Under the pieces are notes generated by a model. The model was not told the origin of the DNA. It saw nothing but the letters and a program-made list of their open reading frames with translations, and made no database searches. DNA of 64,000 nt from Phoronis australis (lineage: Eukaryota; Phoronida; Phoronidae). The DNA lies in assembly GCA_002633005.1 (NCBI GenBank), contig NMRA01000055.1, forward strand, positions 441,992 through 505,991, read 5' to 3'. The translations under genes and the position numbers were made by a program. Shown here in pieces: positions 42,902-54,783 of the stretch; position 1 is the first letter of the stretch; every line of letters starts with the position of its first letter.

Positions 42902-44356
42902 AATGAGACTGGCATGAAGACGCTGGGATATAACTGCAATGACGTCGAAACAGTGCAAACGACACAGAAATAATTGAAACAACCATTGTACCTTTTATTT
43001 AGTTACAGCTTCAAGATGATAGCTCCATGTAAGTATAATATAAATCAAATTAAAGCAAAAAGTTCTGGTTACATTAGTTGTGCCTTATATACTTTTCTCA
43101 AAATTCTTTCTCAGAAAACGGGTACTTTGAACTTCTCATCATGTTTTCTGAGATTCTGTAAAATAAATTCGCGGTAAGTTTGTTTCCCCTTGTTCGACCA
43201 GACGGAAACCCGTGGGCGACTTCATTTGAAACCTGACAAAAGAATGATTTTCGCACTGTAAAGGCAGTGTTTTTGTAATAAAAAAGTAGCTAAATGAATT
43301 ATATTTCCCACCGATCGAACCGTCCAGAGGAGTGAAGGTGAAGCGAGGTAATAAGGATTGTCTACACTTATTCCGAAAATCTGAAGAAGTCTTTTGGAAT
43401 TTTATATTGGGTGTGAATGCCAGTGTACTAAACTTTTACCTCTATTATTCAAATACAAGTGTGGGGAATGTTTCATCACGAATGCATGGAAATCTCCGAG
43501 CTTCCAATATAAACAGAATGATAGATTATGTTCGTCATGGATATGACGTGTTCGTGTGCGTATGCGTGTGCGTGAATATAACCTGTTTGTACAAGTTTTA
43601 GTCAGTTTGTGGTGTTGAAAATGCAAGACACACTCCTAGCTCCTTCAGATTCCAGTATTCAAAATTTCATTAGGTTTGATGGTGATTTCTTTGTTCATTC
43701 GTGCAAGGTTGAGCAGTAAGTCCATCTAAAGTTGATACGCATCCGCCGTCAGTCAAAATGTTACTTTTGTTACCGAACTCTTAACGGTTAGAAAACTGGT
43801 TTCAACTAATTTTTCACTAAGATTAAAAGTTCATTAGCAAGCTCATTAACTAACTGACTTAACGTCTCATTCTCGTGGACCAAAAGCAATAGTTGCAAAG
43901 GCTGGGTGATCTTATTCGTAGGCATATCAATACACTAAAGACTTTTGAACCTATACACATCAACTTTATTCAAAGACAGATTTGGTCTTCCAAAGACTGT
44001 CACCACCTGGAATTCCCTGGAAACCATTGACATGTTTTACATTCGTTTGATACCTTGACACTTCAATGCTTTTCCGAACAGTCACAAAACCAGGCCTTCA
44101 TGACAAGTTCGCTACCCGGCATCAGGTTTTTCAGGCGATGCACTCGACGAGATAATTGAGATACAGAGGAGTTGTATTGAATAGAAGGATTGGTGTAATT
44201 ATACAACTCACAGTTCTCCACATGTCCATGAGGACAACTCGGGTGAAAACAAAAATGGTCGCGGCGGCATATTTTGAGAGACTTCCACGAGTAATCTGTC
44301 AACGACTTGGAAAGTTACTGTTCATGAGAATAAATGAACATTGCAAGTGAATTTAA

Positions 44357-46048
44357 AGGCGAAGGCAACCTTTTTTCATGTCATTTTGAGCTAAAATAAG
44401 GTTGGTTGGTTATCCTAGACATATTTTCCACTTAATTACAGTTTTTCGTAATTTTATTAATTACTCGTCCTCTACTCCGGAAGTGACGTTTTGGGAGGCA
44501 AGCGTTTCCCGCCACTTGGTTTTGCGTTGAGTTTACCGTGCAAATCTGTTCTATTCTACTTTTGTTTTGTGCTGTTTTTCAACAATTGTCGCCACCACTT
44601 TCCATCGACGAGTATTCTGCGGCAAGATAGGTTAGTAGAGAATTCAACTACGTTGGATTTAGGGAATGTTTAGTGTGTTGTAAGCTGAAAATCATGGGCT
44701 GGAGTCGATGACCCGTATCACAGTGACAGTAGTGTGAGTGACGGAGACCTTGTTCACGGCAGTGGTGACGAGGAATTTTTTCACGGACATTCAGTGAGTG
44801 GGTACATGTTTGAACCGAGTATAACGAGGTAGAGTACGCACAGGCACAGGCAGTTGTTGAGAGAAACGGGGCGGCTATACTGAGGACAGACGTGGTGACA
44901 CATCTAGGTGCAAATGCACTGTGTGCGTTGTTATGCCTACCTCAATGGAATGCTGTTCAGAGTTCGACGAGGCCAAGCCACTACTGGAAACGGTTACGTG
45001 GACCTCCGGCATACCACGAACAGAGGAACAACTGTCCCACTTGCCAGAGTGTCCCGCGACACACTCCCACTGGATGGTGACCTGAGCACCCAAACTGCTT
45101 ACATCGTGTCGTGTGACTCCCTCGTCATACACTTGGCACCTTATAAATAGCTCCAACACTTTAGACAAGTCCACAATAAACTTATCAAAGTTTGGCTCAC
45201 CGATCTGTTCACTGGACGACCAACTGTCCTCTTCACTGGGTGTCGAACTGGGCCTCTAATCACTCCCACTACTCAATATCGCTGCAGGGCTGCTTAGAGG
45301 CTCTGGGCTGGAGACAACAGCACAGGGCGAATCACTACTGGTTCCAGGAATGGCACGCTCTGGGGTACATTCGGAGGCACGGGTGACAGTGGATGAAGTG
45401 CCTCCACTGGCTCCAGTCACTGTACTGGCCACAGCTCGCGAGCCTTCTCTCTTCAAAAACGCACTTCTCAGGGGGTGGCGACGGGGCACTGCCGGGAATC
45501 AACACAGACGGAATGGCATCCTTCTTCAGGCGTTGTTTCGCAGGACCTTCATCAGTTCAGCGTACAAATCCCTTTCGTAATCGGACGGCAGAAAGTGCTT
45601 GCCACACACACGGTAATTCTCGACTGCTTTGTACGTTGCGTGGACGGGTAACGCTGCGTTCTTCACACGAACGAGCCAAGTACGGCGAAGTGTGTCATCC
45701 ATCGGAAAGCGATGCTAAGGTACTCCCAAAGAGCGTGTGAGACGATAATTAGTACATCCCGTTACTCAGCAACAGTGTGGCATGTTGACTGACTAGTAAA
45801 TGAAAGCAAACGACGACGTAACTTAACACAACCGAGGTAGAACATTGGCTGACTCGGCAGCTCTCACAGTCAGACTATCTGAAAAGAAATTGGCGCGAAA
45901 TGCTTGCCTCCTAAAACGTCACTTCCGGAATAGCGGACGAGTAATTAACAAAATTACGAAAAGCTGTAATTAAGTGGAAAATATGTCTAGGACAACCAAT
46001 CAACCTTAATTTAGCTCAAAATGACATGAAAAAAGGTTGCATTCGCCT
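44357..46048 (-). mobile_element. Kolobok-like DNA transposon, 1.7 kb, with 160-bp inverted repeats
   Basis: It is bounded by TTAA at 44353-44356 and 46049-46052. The left end aggcgaaggcaacctttttt and the right end, reverse-complemented, aggcgaatgcaacctttttt continue as inverted repeats for about 160 bp with few differences. TTAA target duplications together with a THAP-domain protein are known for the Kolobok superfamily. The interior holds a broken THAP domain but no recognisable transposase catalytic region, so this copy is non-autonomous. Confidence 0.75.
45400..45725 (-). pseudogene. THAP zinc-finger domain, frameshifted, inside Kolobok-like element
   Basis: The minus strand reads HRFPMDDTLRRTWLVRVKN, then YRVCGKHFLPSDYERDLY, matching the W...R and C-x-x-H-F features of THAP DNA-binding domains. 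A TAG precedes HRFP and the frame is lost after LRNNA. Another frame carries RLKKDAIPSVLIP, the usual THAP C-terminal segment. The gene is therefore inactivated. Confidence 0.75.
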
Positions 46049-46240
46049 TTAAGTATGGACTATCATTAATTCCCTATGTTACGTGAGTTTGATGGGCCTG
46101 CGAGATGATGAGTAATTAAAATAAAATGAAATGTCGAGTTATCTGCTATTTGTATAGTCACGAATTGTTGAGATAGGACGCATTTCGGAAGGAGCCTTTC
46201 GAAGACCGCCACGAGATCGTGCTTTCCTTTCCTGTATAAA

Positions 46241-46243
<3 letters not shown>

Positions 46244-46278
<35 letters not shown>

Positions 46279-46280
46279 TG
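46244..46280. repeat. (GT)n microsatellite
   Basis: About 16 GT units grade into gcgcgtgagtgcgagtgcg. Confidence 0.95.
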
Positions 46281-46339
46281 AGTGCGAGTGCGTGCACGCG
46301 TTTGTGTATTAGCACTTCCTCCGTTTTGTCACAAAACAT

Positions 46340-46710
46340 TGACCTTTAAGTTCTTTAACATCAGAATAAAGTCTAGCCCAAGTGTTGGTGTTGTTAGTGC
46401 GATATACCTTGTCTATTAGAGCTTTACTGAAAACCACCCTGTAAATAAAGGATGTGAAGCTATGAAAGCCAGTGTACAGTCCTCAGTGTGTAGATCTTCT
46501 TATGAAACACGTGATGCTACCACTGAGGTACCCTTACGCTCATCTAACAAGTCCAAAATGTCAATATGTTATCAACCTCTAATTCTGTAATGAATTTCAA
46601 GTTAGGATGCCTCGTGTTTAAGTATACCAAAAATTCCTGTGCTGACTGCTGATGTTCAAATATACAAAATATATCATCCACAAATCGTCGATAGAAATAG
46701 TCTCAACAGG
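46340..46710 (-). pseudogene. Penelope-like reverse transcriptase remnant
   Basis: On the minus strand from about 46696 down the frame reads YRRFVDDIFCIFEHQQSAQ, then FLVYLNTRHPNLKFITELE. This is the palm motif (F-V-D-D) and following region of Penelope-like reverse transcriptases. Further on, after frame changes, RVVFSKALIDKVYRTNN is visible. A stop lies just upstream and several frames are needed, so it is decayed. Confidence 0.8.
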
Positions 46711-47134
46711 CAACTGGCACGTACACCACGTACAGATTGTCATTGTTAGTTTAGTCTATTGTTACTGTCCTGTAATTGACTGTGTCTGTTGTTGCGCCTA
46801 GCAAGGTGGCTGAGGATGATGATGCAATTGAATTGCTGGTGTCTCAAGGGATAGGACATACTATACGACAGCCTCTGTTTCGGGTGGCATCCTTACTAGG
46901 TTCTCCGTGTGCGATATCACGGAGTATAGTGACTAAGACCGGTTACGTCCATCCCTACTCAGGGGGTCTTTTGTCAATGTATTGTTTGCAGCATGTTTGG
47001 AGAGAACCCTCTGGTGTTGGACTATTTTACAACGCGTGACTGCTCTTTTGTTTGAGATTTGCTTTTATCTTTTGTTCTTCCAATGATAATTATCCTGTCG
47101 TTTGTGTTATTTGATTGGTGGATTATGGACTAAC

Positions 47135-47228
47135 TGAAACAAATATGTCTCCGAATAATGTTCATTTCCGGGTGGGCTCATGAAATAAATATTTCTCCGA
47201 ATAATGTTGATTTCTGGGTGGGCTCATG
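47135..47228. repeat. About 49-bp tandem duplication
   Basis: tctccgaataatgtt.atttc followed by .gggtgggctcatg occurs twice in tandem. Confidence 0.9.
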
Positions 47229-47709
47229 GGAAAGTGGGGTCTTGTGATCGTCAACATCATTCGTCCCGTGCTTGACCCTGTCGTGTGCTGTCCTGTAAAT
47301 CGTTCTTGTGATGGATTCCCGTATATCCTACACATGTTGCCAGAAGCCCTCGAATTTCGGTCTGCCAAGTCTGTAAATTCACTCCGTTAGTCCTCAAACT
47401 TAAGTGAACCATACGGCACACTGAATCAATCAAAGGGTAAACGTTAACTACGACTTGTGTTGTGTACATTCTAGCAATACTTTTCATCCTGCTGGTGTCA
47501 TCGCTCGCCGTTATCTACACCCATTGTCATAGTTTGAGCGACGTTAAGCATATTCGTTCTGGTATTGCTGTGCCTGGTTGCGACACAGGAAAGGTGAGTA
47601 ACACATGAGGTTGATATTGTTATCTCGTAAGATAGAAAAGAAACCTTTTTAACTTCCGGTGCCACGCCAAGCACATATGATGACGTCAGCATTAAAACAC
47701 ATCACTTCA

Positions 47710-47868
47710 GGCGTGCGTTCAGTAGACGCTAGGACCTACGCTAGGACCTAGCTAAAGCCTAGTCAAAGTCACGTGTTCTCATTTAAAATGCACGGCAATA
47801 TCTCACGTAATCTCGAGCAGTCTTGCTTTTTAGCGAGGTCCTAGTGTTACTGAACGGGAGGCGGGTCT
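47710..47868. mobile_element. MITE with gcgttcagtagac-type ends
   Basis: The left gcgttcagtagacgctagga and the right, reverse-complemented, ccgttcagtaacactagga are inverted repeats. Tandem ctaggacctacg copies occur inside the left arm. Related to 42754-42901. Confidence 0.65.
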
Positions 47869-48089
47869 AGAGGCACTTCCGGTTACACACATATAATGTC
47901 TTCCGGTTTAATAATGACGTCACTTTGATCAATCGTCCGAATGATCGATGACGTCGCTTTCGGGTCTATTTAACCTACTTAACGTTGACCCTTGACCTCC
48001 ATTTCACATGTGATTTTTGTTTTATCTCCCTTCTGTTCGTACGGCATGTGAACGATGTGTAATGATAATGAACTATTGCAAAACAAGCA

Positions 48090-48208
48090 AAATAGTTAGA
48101 CTATTAATATTTTGTGAAACAGACAAACACAAATAGTTAGACTATTAATATTTTGTGAAACAGACAAACACAAATAGTTAGACTATTAATATTTTGTGAA
48201 ACAGAAAA
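48090..48208. repeat. 41-bp tandem repeat, three copies
   Basis: The segment atagttagactattaatatt followed by ttgtgaaacag recurs three times, nearly identical. Confidence 0.95.
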
Positions 48209-49990
48209 GTACCAACTTCACGTCTTTGCACATTCACAAGTCATAATGGATGTTCATTCTTCTGTGTTTGGCAGTTAACACTTTGTTGCTGGTGAATAAA
48301 TCAGCTTAACGTGGTTATTATGCCAGACGTAACTAGGTGCCACCAAGATATAAACGCATTTTTGATTTAAAACGTTAAAATTCAAACCAAAGCAACAACA
48401 CAAGTCTGTTTACGATGTTCACGAATGAAGGTGTACCAAAAATGTACTCACACTTCGAATAATAATTTGATTGCTTATTTACGTAATTCATAAAGCGAAA
48501 TTTGTTAATCCAAAGTAAATGCTTCGTTTAATAATTTGTGAAGAAGATTTATAATGTTTGTACTTCCGTGACGTACTTTTCAGTTTCCGTGATAAAATTT
48601 CTTTCTCTCAAATCGAGTGTTTTTTTCCATTCCCGTGCATACAGAGCACGTGCTTACAGTCACAATAAGCAATAGTCGTACAGAAGGCCCCTGGCGCACA
48701 GTCAGATCCGCGAGAACCTAGTTTGAAGTCTCAGTGTGGCAGTGAAGTATTTGAGACACCCTGTATATACCATACACAACGTATTTCCTACAGAGTAATT
48801 TTTCATACATTTTAGGATAATCTGACTAAAGATTTCGACCCATCCTGGGAAATAGAGTACAAGTGTTTGGGAGAAAGGTTCAAACCTAACAGTCCGGTAG
48901 GTATCCCTGAAATAGAAGTTGCAGTGCGTAGTCAGCCAGTTGGGACTGCAAAGTTTACAAAGTGGCACTGACGGCTTAACACTGGAAACAAACCTTATTA
49001 ATTTTTAGCATGTTGGCAAATACCAACGATGACAAAATAATTTGAATCTTTGAAACAATGCTTTATGACCAGTCTCAATCCTACATGGCTCAGGAAACAC
49101 GTTATGTAAAGCTGCTCAGAGTCCGTTGAATGGGCAAAACTGACTAATGATAAGTGCGGAAAGATTGGACCGCATAAATTATTTTGTAATAGAAAGTTAC
49201 ATTACCTATGGAAAGGCATGCCTTCGTTCATATTTGCAGAATCACTGAGAGGCCTTCGAAGTCACAGCACCGTTAGGACTACCAGGCTCGAAATCACCGC
49301 TATGATTTAAGAAAATTTAAGATAAATCCCATGACGAGATCTCAATATCACTCCTGAACATTCAAAATCGTTTGGTCTCCGAAATTTCACATTTGTAAAC
49401 AATTCATTAATTTAACCAGTAAATCAGGACTTAATTGTTACTTAACTCTTTTACAGGCAAAAGCAGTTTCAATTTGTCAGCCGCGACTGGAAGAGGTATG
49501 AGTTGCTTAATTCAAACTATCGTTGTTTGAAATAGATTTTCATATATTTATTTCAAGTATAAAGTTAAAAGTACTTCAGGATGTTTCGGGATCTTCAGTC
49601 TTGAGGGTCTACTATAACGTCAGGATGGTTAGATATTGTCGTCGGCCAGAGGTGCAGACGGTAAGATCTTTGTAAAGCTTACGCAAGTGGTATTGAATTC
49701 CAAAAGCTACCGTCACACCTATTCGGAATTTGCAAGAATTCAGCATAACTGTCCCGAATAAATTTCGTTTTTCAAAATTCGAGCTATTTTCCTGCTGACT
49801 CTTCAAATCGGAGTATATTCTTATTGGTTTGTAATACTGCCGTTCGACTACATTGCGCTAAACGAATGATTCGTGAGTATTTACGGTGTATTTAACTATC
49901 GAATGCACTTCATACAGAGTTGGAAAACGGTACAATTATATAGGATGTAGTAAAAATGTTCTAATGACTACCAAAAGAATGCACTTCGAA
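48209..49990. other. No gene seen
   Basis: No supported exon or recognisable repeat. Confidence 0.35.
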
Positions 49991-49994
49991 TGCT

Positions 49995-50770
49995 ATGGGA
50001 AAGCGGCCTGATTGTTGCCCGAGTGCCAGTCGAAGGCTAGTTGTAAGGCGTCGTGAATTCTGCTCCCTGTCACTCAAGGTGTACTGGAAAGGCTTCTGGA
50101 GAAGCTTTCTGATATATTACGAGAGAAAAACATCAATAAACGAAGAATGGCTAGCAAGACGAGAGAAGAAGGTAGCACGGACATTACAGCAGACTTATGG
50201 AGAGTCTCAGAATCTTTTTTCACATATCTAAGAAGAGACCCTACAATTTCTGCTGAGTTAGTGCCAAGGGTAGGACCAAGGATAAAGAAACAGGATACTG
50301 CTACACAGACACTACCTCAAGTCATTTCTTTGAGATTCCTGGCTCCAAGAGACAAGTATCTCACTCATATGTGAAACTTTTGCGTGGCACGGAACTCTAT
50401 CAGCCTCATCATCCATGACGTCAGCCAAGCTGTTATTGAAGAGTACAAGGATGGGACTACTACCTTCATCAGTACTCTAGAGGAACGGGAACTCGTTGAG
50501 GAGGTCTTCAAAAACAGATGGAGCGTTTACCATTCCGTGGGGCTCTAGATATAACACATATGACCACCAGGAAACCTGCCAAGAACTGGTCCTCGTGCTA
50601 CAACTACAACGTCATATCCACTGTGGTGCTGATAGTCCTTGTTGATTGAAACTAAACCGAGTTTGTAGATGGTGCTCAGATATCAAAAACTGTCTGTGTT
50701 GATGTGAACATTGGATTTCATGAGCCACAACCTACTTCCCAATATGAAGGTACATCAGCAGCCGGTCGCG
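49995..50770 (+). pseudogene. PIF/Harbinger transposase pseudogene (HARBI1-like)
   Basis: The frame at 50147-50374 encodes FFTYLRRDPTISAEL, then VPRVGPRIKKQDT and LRFLAPRDKYLTH, matching the N-terminal part of HARBI1-type nucleases. Downstream the match continues only by changing frame: ISLIIHDVSQAVIEEYKD, later VGALDITHM (equivalent to the family's GALDGKH, with the Gly altered) and YNYNVISTVVLIVLVD. Stops and frameshifts, and loss of the GALDGKH form, show it is dead. Confidence 0.75.
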
Positions 50771-52124
50771 CTTTTATGTGATGCATTGGTCTTTACACTA
50801 ATCCCGGACTCAGTATTTGAAGGCCATCAGAACGCTCCGATAGCATAAAAACTTATTAGACAATCGTACACCAAACCAATCCGCACGAACCACTGAATTA
50901 TACGTACGAACCACATTCTAATCTTTGATATTGATTATACCGCTGAAGATCGGTAGATAGTGATGATTCGTTGATCGCGCGGACGATTTGTGTTTGCAAA
51001 TACGCATCAACGGATTTGTGGGGGTAACTGGGTAGAATTGTGGATGTTCAGCCTCCGTGTCTATAGGTAGAATATGCGTATTGTTCAATGTACGTGTGTA
51101 TGATTGCTTAGTAACCTCGAACTTGGTTACGGACTAACACTGTCTGCTCCTCGGTTGACATTGTTAAACCGAATATCGATATTTTCTTAACGTTTACTTC
51201 TTTCTTCCAGATAATGCATGTTTGCATGGAGTATGAAATATTTTATGCAGAAATGCCGCCATTAAGGTAACTTGGATCAAAATTTTTTTTCAACACTTTT
51301 CAGTCCGTGACCACACCACTAAACTTTATTTGAGACTCGACCAGATAACTTCGTGAAACGCGCGCCACTCTTCAAGTACATTTTTTTAATTTCACGCGCT
51401 ATGCCTAGATTTCGACTAGTCATGTCAGCACTGTTTAAGGCAATAATAAAACTGCTTTGTTGATGGAGGTTATGTTGTTTATAATCATCCAAAAATGCCT
51501 ACTTTAGTTTATACCCTCTTTCAGAGATAAGTCGAAGTAAGTGCTCACTTTTAAGATTCCTTAAAGTCAAAATGCATGAAAACTACTATACTCTAACGGA
51601 CACGTTTTCATTTTAATTGTTTTGCCAAACAATGATGTCTTTTATGTCTCGAATTAGTAATAGTATTATAACATTTTCATACGCTTACGCATTCGCGTTC
51701 ACTAGCTTTTCGGACTATTTATAGCGGACCTCACCGCCATGTTTGGCCCGAGTTCGGCGAATACTCGTACCTACCGCCCCAACGCTGGGTACACGGAATA
51801 GAGGTAAGAAGCGATGATCTGTTCTTATCCTGATGCAGTTTTCAACGACAAATGTGCAACTTGAAACCCAAAAGCGCTAGGGTTGTGGAAATAATAGTAA
51901 TACCATTTGCCATGTCTTGAAAGTCATCCACGCTACTTCCAAGAAACTTTCTGGAAATGTTAGGTGTGGTAAAATGCACATGTAAATGTTCAACGTCGAG
52001 TGCATTTTTATTATTTATCACTCATTCGTGTAAGACCTTTTGGTCATATCAAATGTTTGTAACTATAGTCATCGCACATAAAATAATGCCAGCTCTTAGC
52101 CAGATAGTCAATAGAAAGTTAATT

Positions 52125-52378
52125 AACAAAAACAAGACGCTGTGCTTCGTATTACGACGTTTCGACATTACTTCCCATCACAGTGCATAATACATTAATG
52201 GACATCCAACCTCTATCACTGCTCTAGCTTGTATGTCCCAATAATGGATTGTTGAACTGCCTCGTCTTCGTATATATGCTATAGCATCAGTGTAGTGACT
52301 GTATTACTTACACCTGATGATGATATTCAGAAATATTGAAACGTCGTAATATGAAGCCCAACGTCTTGTTTTTTTGTT
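52125..52378. mobile_element. Fold-back element, 250 bp
   Basis: The left aacaaaaacaagacgctgtg with cttcgtattacgacgtttcg is inverted at the right as gaaacgtcgtaatatgaag..caacgtcttgtttttttgtt. Such arms resemble Penelope-type inverted ends, but there is no coding remnant, so the class is open. Confidence 0.6.
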
Positions 52379-52550
52379 ATTTAGCTATCTATAAATATTT
52401 ATCAGTTTGACTAAAAAGGTAATTCAAGTTGATTTCATGAGGTCATGATAATTATTTTGAGTAAAATATCTGTTGTCGTTGGTTCGAAATGCGCGAGATA
52501 TGTTCAATCATTACCTGATGTAGTGCACAACGCTCAGTTTGCATCACAAC

Positions 52551-52871
52551 CAGGGGCGGATCCAGGATTTTGAGTTAGAGGGGGGGCAGGGCACAGGAAT
52601 AACCAGAATTTGGGCAGATGCGCGCGCCCAGTCTAAAATGTGGGGATGCTGGGGTCTAGAATATTTGGGTTTGCGGACCTGTTGACTAAAAAAAGGTGAA
52701 CGGGGCTTGTTAAGGGCCTATGCATTGATTATTCACCCCCCCCCTGAGCCCCCCTGGATGCGCGCATGTGCTCTAGTCAGCAATTCGCACCCGAAATCCC
52801 AAATGGTATCTGGTAGAATTTTAGGGTGGGGTGCAGGCATGGCCCCCTTTCCCCCCTAAATCCGCCACTGA
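52551..52871. mobile_element. MITE with caggggcggatccagg ends
   Basis: The left caggggcggatccagg and the right cctaaatccgccactg are inverted repeats. The interior is G/C-run rich (gggggggc, cccccccctg). Related to 15512-15694. An exact target duplication is not clear. Confidence 0.75.
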
Positions 52872-52989
52872 TAACCCAGTAGAATTGTTTTTCTTGATAC
52901 CAGCCCGACATGAAATGCCACAAATTAATTAAGTGATTTCTCACGTGAATCTAGAGAAAGGTGGGCGGAGGAAGTGACGTAACACGCCA

Positions 52990-53274
52990 GGGGTCTGTTT
53001 CATGAAAATGGCCTGAAGAGTTAAGACCGAAATTTGGTCTTACACTTCACACAATTACTTTTGATGAAAAAGTTAAAATCTTACTTGTGTTCAAGTCCAA
53101 AGTCTCTGAGACCATACACATTAATTACTAGTTACCGAGATAATTTCTATAAACTATTTCTAGACTCTGATACACTCATAATTATTTGGCTAAACCTTTT
53201 TCAGCAAGTGTGTAGTGAAAGCATAAGACCAAATTCCAGTCTTAAGTTTTAATCACTTTCATGGAAAAGACCCC
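52990..53274. mobile_element. MITE, gtttcatgaaa-type
   Basis: The left ggggtctgtttcatgaaaat and the right actttcatggaaaagacccc are inverted repeats; aagaccgaaatttggtctta near the left end mirrors taagaccaaattccagtctt near the right. Related to 17808-18172. Confidence 0.8.
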
Positions 53275-53282
53275 TAGCTGTG

Positions 53283-53518
53283 CCCTGTTGCATGAAACAG
53301 TCCCAAATAGGGACTCAACTAAGTTCCCTAAATCTTTTTCGTATTTGTTTCGTTCTTTAGGCACAGATGAAGTATTTTTTTCTATCAGTTTATGTTCGTT
53401 ATAAGCTCTTCTTTGACTAATGGCATTTTTAATTATAACTTATAACTAAGCCCTTAATTCAGTCAAGACAATTTGGGACTTACTCCTTAAATTAGGGGCG
53501 CTGCATGGAAAAATCCCG
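53283..53518. mobile_element. MITE, ttgcatgaaac-type, copy 2
   Basis: The left ccctgttgcatgaaacagtc and the right ggcgctgcatggaaaaatccc are inverted; internal aaatagggactcaactaag / cttactccttaaattag arms extend it. It starts only nine bases after the preceding MITE. Confidence 0.75.
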
Positions 53519-54624
53519 TCTTACTTTCAATAATATTGAGAATACAATGTAGAGTTCACTCTCGATTTGTATCAAAGCCAAAAATCAACTTAGTAATGAG
53601 ACTCAAACAACATAACAAAGGTAAAGACCACAAAATTCGTCAATCGTAAAGGCCCTTTTGCGGAAATATCCCTCCATGAAAGCAACATATTTTCCACAAT
53701 TCTGCGAACGAGTTGAAATTTCGGTCAAACTTGTGCAAACCACAAGCACATGCTTTTACAGACAAAGAGCGCGTTTCTGTGTATTAAATTTATTCGAAAG
53801 CAACACACATGTCGACCTCTTACAGATATTGCCGCCACCAACAGTCAGCTTCTCATAGCTTGTTTCAGAGGGTTTTAACAAAATGGCGCCTTTGTTCTAT
53901 TAGGTCACTTTCTATATCTACAACTTTACTTCTGTCCACAGCACGGAGCCACAGCCCTTCTCTATCATCCATGCGCCGATCCCGGAGAGGTAGATTCTTT
54001 ACGCCAGCTCCTTGTCGGTTGTAAGCGACGCCACATCATCACGCCGTACCGAAACCTCACAAGAGAAAGGGTTATTATGATTATTATGTCACTACAAATA
54101 CCAATAACCGTATATTTATGTAAAAATGCAAAAATATTGGTCATGTGATTCTTGTTGTAAAACGTTTTGCTGAGAGTTTTGCTACGTATTTGATAGGTTA
54201 AATCTTGCACAAATTTCCATAGAATTGCGTCACTGGAACTCTTATAAGCTATCATACCAACGACTGGTGGACGTCTGAGTGACGGACTCCAGAATGTGTT
54301 TCAGAATAAAACGTCATCCAGTGACTGCTGTCACCCTGGTAACTCAGTAAAACTGAATTTGTTTACTTTTACAAACTCACAATCAGCTAAAACAGTCATT
54401 ATTATCAGTTGTGATAATTGAACTTCAGTCTGATTGTATGTCTAATTTAGCAGCATCTCTTTTTGCAAACACATATGATTAAACACACGACACGGCGTTG
54501 TCTTACACAAACTCCCCCGTATTCGAGGCAATCTTTTTACCAGTTTGCAACAGACAACACCGCGACATGTTCATTCGGTTTTATTTCAACCTTTTCCCCA
54601 ATCCTTAAAATCAGTACCACTGAC

Positions 54625-54783
54625 ATGGCTAAACCGATCACCGAGGCTTGGGGACGGGGCTGGTTGTATTCGTACATGTTTGACAACGCTCAGTCGTTCT
54701 TGCAGCCGCTCGCTTTGGTTTCCTGGGGCTGCAAGTTGGAAATGGGAACCCCGGATTTGGAAATGGCCAAGGATTTTATCAAG
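54625..54783 (+). CDS. Exon 1 of the 137-residue gene
   Basis: 53 codons from ATG to AAG|gtaaat. The frame is open upstream to 54463, but the ATG at 54625 has the best context and begins protein-like sequence. Confidence 0.7.

Noticed and set aside
48085-48215. Possible CRISPR-like array
   Set aside because: Three direct 41-bp repeats without spacers in a eukaryotic sequence are a plain tandem repeat.
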